Part shown: one piece after another, positions 6,638 to 9,575 of the stretch | Numbering within the stretch: the stretch's first letter is position 1 | Layout: each line of letters opens with the position of its first letter | DNA from: Caryophanales bacterium | GTDB lineage: Bacteria > Bacillota_I > Bacilli_A > RFN20 > CAG-826 | Assembly (NCBI GenBank): GCA_016280685.1 | Contig: JAEEHE010000021.1 | Location: 1 to 9,575 of the forward strand | Length of the DNA stretch: 9,575 bases | Reading direction: 5' to 3' | Program-made: the position numbers and the translations under genes | Notes under the pieces: model-generated | Databases searched by the model: none | What the model saw: the letters and a program-made list of their open reading frames with translations, nothing else | Told to the model about the DNA's origin: nothing

Positions 6638-8503
6638 ATGGCATACGGATTAACATATGACTTCTTGATGGGTCAATGCATTGACGCTCATAACTATTTT
6701 GGTGCCCACTTCGTCAAACAAAATGATGTTGATGGTGTGGTCTTTAGATTATACGCTCCATGCGCAAACGATGTCTCAGTGATCGGTGAATGGAATAACT
6801 GGTATGTGACCGCTAATAAAATGAATAAAATCGATGATTGTGGCATCTGGGAAACATTTATTCCAGGATTACATAATTATCAAAGTTATAAATTCCATTT
6901 CTTAAATGCTAAAGGTAAATATGTAGATAAAATCGACCCCTTTGCCTTCTTCTCAGAATTAAGACCAGGTACTTGTTCGAAATTATTTGATAATACAAAT
7001 TTCGCTTGGCACGATGATCCGTGGATGAAGAGTAGAACTCGTAATTTTGACCAAGCGATGTCTATTTATGAAATGCACCTCGGTTCTTGGTGGGGAAAAG
7101 GAGAAGATGGACATACATTATCCTATGAAGAAATCGCTGATAAATTAATCCCCTATATTAAAGGTATGGGTTATACCCATGTGGAATTTATGCCTTTGGT
7201 ACAATATCCATTCGATGGCTCTTGGGGATATCAAGGAACAGGGTTTTTCTCTATTGATAGTAGATATGGTAATCCTTTCCAATTAATGAGTTTAATCGAT
7301 AGATTACATCAAGCGGGAATCGGTGCGATTATTGACTTTGCTCCTGTTCATTTCGCCAAAGATAAATGGGCTTTAGCGGAATATGATGGCACGAGAATGT
7401 TTGAATATAGCAATAAATGGAGAATCTCTCCTTGGGGTAGTTATCAATTCGATTTAGGTAAAGACCCCGTGAGAAGCTTCCTTATGAGTGCGATGAATTA
7501 TTTCGTCGATTATTTTCATTTTGATGGCATTAGAGTAGATGCGGTTAGCAATATCATCTATTACAATGGTGATTCTTCGATTGGCTTAAATGAAGGAGCG
7601 GTGGAATTTATCAAGAGACTAAATGCAAAAATCCATATCGCTCATGATTCTGTGATGATGATCGCCGAAGATAGTACCGCTTTTGCGGGTACGACTAAGC
7701 CGACCGAACAAGGCGGTTTAGGTTTTGACTATAAATGGGACTTAGGATGGATGAACGATACTTTGAAATATTACAGTTTAGATCCAATCTATAAGAAATA
7801 TGACCACAATAAATTAACTTTCTCTATGGCGTATTTCTATTCCGATAATTTCATGCTTCCTCTCTCTCACGACGAAGTCGTCCATGGTAAAGGAACAATT
7901 ATTAATAAGATGTGGGGCGATTATGAACAGAAATTCGCTTTATTAAGAAATTTATATACATATCAATTCGCTCATCCTGGTAAAAAACTTAATTTTATGG
8001 GTAATGAATTAGGAACATTCGATGAATGGAACGAATCTAGAGGTTTGCAGTGGAACTTGAAATCATTCCCTAAACACGATTCCTTATCGAGAATGATTCA
8101 TGACTTAAATGAAATTTATAAATATCATAAAGCCATGTATTTCCAAGAACATAATCCCGAGAGATTCCGCTGGTTAATGGTGGATAACAAAGATCAATCG
8201 GTATTTGCATTTAGAAGAAAAGTGGATGATGATGTATTAGTGTTTGTGTTCAATATGACCACGAATTACTATGACTACTTCAATATTCCTGTCCTAGAAG
8301 AAGGAACCTATGAAGAAATCTTCAACACCGATAAAGACATCTATAGTGGTTGGGGTCAATATAACGGCTTACCAGTTAAGTCTGAAAAGGGAAGTTTTGA
8401 AGGTTTACCAGCGCATATCACCATCAAATTAGCGTGTTTAGGCGCTTGCATCTTTAAATTGATGCCAGAAAAGAGGAAAATAACAAGAAAGAAAACTAAA
8501 TAG
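6638..8503 (+). CDS. glgB: 1,4-alpha-glucan branching enzyme (GH13)
   Basis: This cytoplasmic enzyme cuts alpha-1,4-glucan chains and reattaches the pieces by alpha-1,6 bonds, making glycogen branches. The 621-residue protein (counted from 6638) has an N-terminal CBM48 domain (about 30-110, including FRLYAPCANDVSVIGEWNNW) and no extra N1 domain, so its size is like that of Bacillus GlgB. The GH13 barrel follows: SIYEMHLGSWW (142-152), SWGYQGTGFF (195-204), DFAPVH (233-238), DGIRVDAVSNI with the nucleophile Asp301, IAEDST with the acid/base Glu344, and LSHDEVVHGKG with His411 and Asp412. All catalytic residues are present. Branching enzymes usually have AEEST here, so AEDST is a small change next to the catalytic Glu. 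A C-terminal beta domain ends in CIFKLMPEK, followed by a short basic tail. It has its own promoter after the malG terminator and is followed 14 bases later by the phosphorylase gene, implying joint expression. Confidence 0.96.
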   Translation: MAYGLTYDFLMGQCIDAHNYFGAHFVKQNDVDGVVFRLYAPCANDVSVIGEWNNWYVTANKMNKIDDCGIWETFIPGLHNYQSYKFHFLNAKGKYVDKIDPFAFFSELRPGTCSKLFDNTNFAWHDDPWMKSRTRNFDQAMSIYEMHLGSWWGKGEDGHTLSYEEIADKLIPYIKGMGYTHVEFMPLVQYPFDGSWGYQGTGFFSIDSRYGNPFQLMSLIDRLHQAGIGAIIDFAPVHFAKDKWALAEYDGTRMFEYSNKWRISPWGSYQFDLGKDPVRSFLMSAMNYFVDYFHFDGIRVDAVSNIIYYNGDSSIGLNEGAVEFIKRLNAKIHIAHDSVMMIAEDSTAFAGTTKPTEQGGLGFDYKWDLGWMNDTLKYYSLDPIYKKYDHNKLTFSMAYFYSDNFMLPLSHDEVVHGKGTIINKMWGDYEQKFALLRNLYTYQFAHPGKKLNFMGNELGTFDEWNESRGLQWNLKSFPKHDSLSRMIHDLNEIYKYHKAMYFQEHNPERFRWLMVDNKDQSVFAFRRKVDDDVLVFVFNMTTNYYDYFNIPVLEEGTYEEIFNTDKDIYSGWGQYNGLPVKSEKGSFEGLPAHITIKLACLGACIFKLMPEKRKITRKKTK

Positions 8504-8507
8504 GGAG
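8502..8507 (+). promoter_or_regulatory. Phosphorylase ribosome site overlapping the glgB stop
   Basis: AGGGAG overlaps the last bases of the glgB TAG stop and lies ten bases before the ATG at 8518. It supports that start and suggests that translation of the two genes is linked. Confidence 0.65.
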
Positions 8508-8517
8508 TTTAACATAT

Positions 8518-9575
8518 ATGTTTGAAAATAAAGAAGAATTCAAAAAAGCCTATACGGAGCGTATGCTCGAAAGATATGGTGTCTCTGTCAGCGATAGCCA
8601 TATCTCTGAAAGATACGCAATCCTCGGAGAAATGGTTAGAGATTACGCTAACGTTGACTGGGGTAATACTCGTGATAAATCCATCAAGCGTGACCAAAAG
8701 ACTTTAATCTATTTCTCTATGGAATTCTTAATCGGCCGTTTGCTCATGAATAACATGCAAAATATGGGCATTTATGGGGTCGCTAAGGAAGGTTTAGAGG
8801 AATTAGGCATAAATATTCATGATTTGGAAGAACAAGAATCTGACGCCGGATTAGGTAATGGTGGTTTAGGAAGACTAGCCGCCTGTTTCTTAGATTCGAT
8901 TGCGTCTTTAGGATATTTAGGCCATGGTAACTGCATTCGTTATCAATACGGTTTCTTCCGTCAAAGAATTATCGATGGTAAGCAAAAAGAATTACCAGAC
9001 CAATGGTTAACTAATGGTAACGTTTGGGAAATTAGAAGACCGAAATACGAAGTAGAAGTTAAATTCTATGGCAGCCCAGAGACATATTTAAAACCGGATG
9101 GAAGTTATGGTATTAGAACAGCTCATGCGATGATTGTTAGAGCAGTTCCTTATGATATTCCTATCGTTGGTTATCGTAATAGAGTGACCAATTCCTTACG
9201 TTTATGGAACGCCGAACCGAGCGCTCACCATTTACCGAAAAATATGTCTTTTGAAGAATATTTAAGAACTATTGAAGAATTATGTCATGGTTTATATCCT
9301 GATGATTCAACAGAACATGGTCGTATCTTGAGATTAAGACAACAATATTTCTTAGTCAGTAGTGGTATTCAATGTACATTAAAGAGCTATTATAAACATC
9401 ACGGCACTTTAAAAGGTATTCATGAACACTATGTGTTTCAATTAAATGATACTCATCCCATTTTAGCCATTCCCGAAATGATGAGAGTGATGATGGATGA
9501 ATACGATATGGGCTGGGATGAATCCTGGGAAGAAGTCACAAAATGTATGGCTTTCACCAATCATACAGTCATGCC
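8518..9575 (+). CDS. glgP: Glycogen/maltodextrin phosphorylase (GT35), 3'-truncated by window end
   Basis: This enzyme uses phosphate to release glucose-1-phosphate from the non-reducing ends of alpha-1,4-glucans in the cytoplasm. The first 352 residues are in the window, about 45% of a usual 750-820. Family motifs appear in order: YFSMEFLIGRLL (65-76), DAGLGNGGLGRLAACFLDS (109-127), RYQYGFFRQ (141-149), DQWL (161-164), YDIPIVGY (212-219), NSLRLWNAEPS (225-235), LYPDDSTEHGR (259-269), QQYFLVSSG (275-283), QLNDTHP (308-314) and TNHTVM at the edge (347-352). The lysine that binds pyridoxal phosphate lies in the missing C-terminal half. The reading frame is intact with no frameshift. It directly follows glgB, which favours glycogen as substrate, but the nearby importer makes maltodextrin (MalP-like use) equally possible; the N-terminal half cannot separate these. 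Confidence 0.95.
   Translation, partial: MFENKEEFKKAYTERMLERYGVSVSDSHISERYAILGEMVRDYANVDWGNTRDKSIKRDQKTLIYFSMEFLIGRLLMNNMQNMGIYGVAKEGLEELGINIHDLEEQESDAGLGNGGLGRLAACFLDSIASLGYLGHGNCIRYQYGFFRQRIIDGKQKELPDQWLTNGNVWEIRRPKYEVEVKFYGSPETYLKPDGSYGIRTAHAMIVRAVPYDIPIVGYRNRVTNSLRLWNAEPSAHHLPKNMSFEEYLRTIEELCHGLYPDDSTEHGRILRLRQQYFLVSSGIQCTLKSYYKHHGTLKGIHEHYVFQLNDTHPILAIPEMMRVMMDEYDMGWDESWEEVTKCMAFTNHTVM

Noticed and set aside
3555..8697. Several short reverse-strand open frames (3555-3752, 5163-5348, 5500-5724, 6265-6468, 8509-8697)
   Set aside because: All lie opposite conserved coding sequence, have no recognisable domains, and are expected by chance.
8522..8707. Short + strand frame at the start of the phosphorylase
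   Set aside because: It overlaps the first 60 codons of the GT35 protein, whose motifs fix the reading frame starting at 8518.

Overview
The window is a carbohydrate uptake and glycogen metabolism locus from a low-GC, Gram-positive-type bacterium. All genes lie on the + strand and are tightly packed. The codons are AT-rich (TTA, AGA, AAA), ribosome sites are of the AGGAGG type, and the sugar-binding protein is a lipoprotein. Six complete stops are TAA or TAG, while tryptophan is always TGG. This fits a standard-code member of the Bacillota, and a lineage near Erysipelotrichia or Acholeplasma-like Mollicutes is plausible. That placement is inference from style and protein similarity, not a proven assignment.

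Layout. Positions 1-1384 hold the 3' part of a MalK-type ABC ATPase with an unusually long C-terminal regulatory region, closed by a strong intrinsic terminator. Positions 1462-2322 encode an RDD-family membrane protein of unknown function with a large insertion and no visible ribosome site. Positions 2429-6523 encode a maltose/maltodextrin importer: lipoprotein binding protein (malE type), then permeases malF and malG. A good promoter precedes this group and a strong terminator follows malG. Positions 6638-9575 start a second unit with its own promoter: glycogen branching enzyme glgB, then the N-terminal part of a glycogen/maltodextrin phosphorylase that runs off the window.

How the genes work together (inference from families): MalE captures maltodextrins outside the cell, MalF-MalG with MalK import them using ATP, and the phosphorylase releases glucose-1-phosphate from alpha-1,4-glucan chains. 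GlgB adds alpha-1,6 branches, so imported dextrins or newly made glucan can be stored as glycogen. Three or four transcription units appear to separate the ATPase, the RDD gene, the importer core and the storage enzymes.

Nothing here looks like a wholly new system. The oddities worth a look are the MalK tail, which seems to carry two extra degenerate TOBE-like units, the aromatic octad repeats at the MalF N-terminus, the RDD protein's large loop and possible leaderless start, and the long Shine-Dalgarno spacing of malG. No RNA genes, mobile elements or CRISPR arrays were seen, and no gap between genes exceeds about 115 bases.
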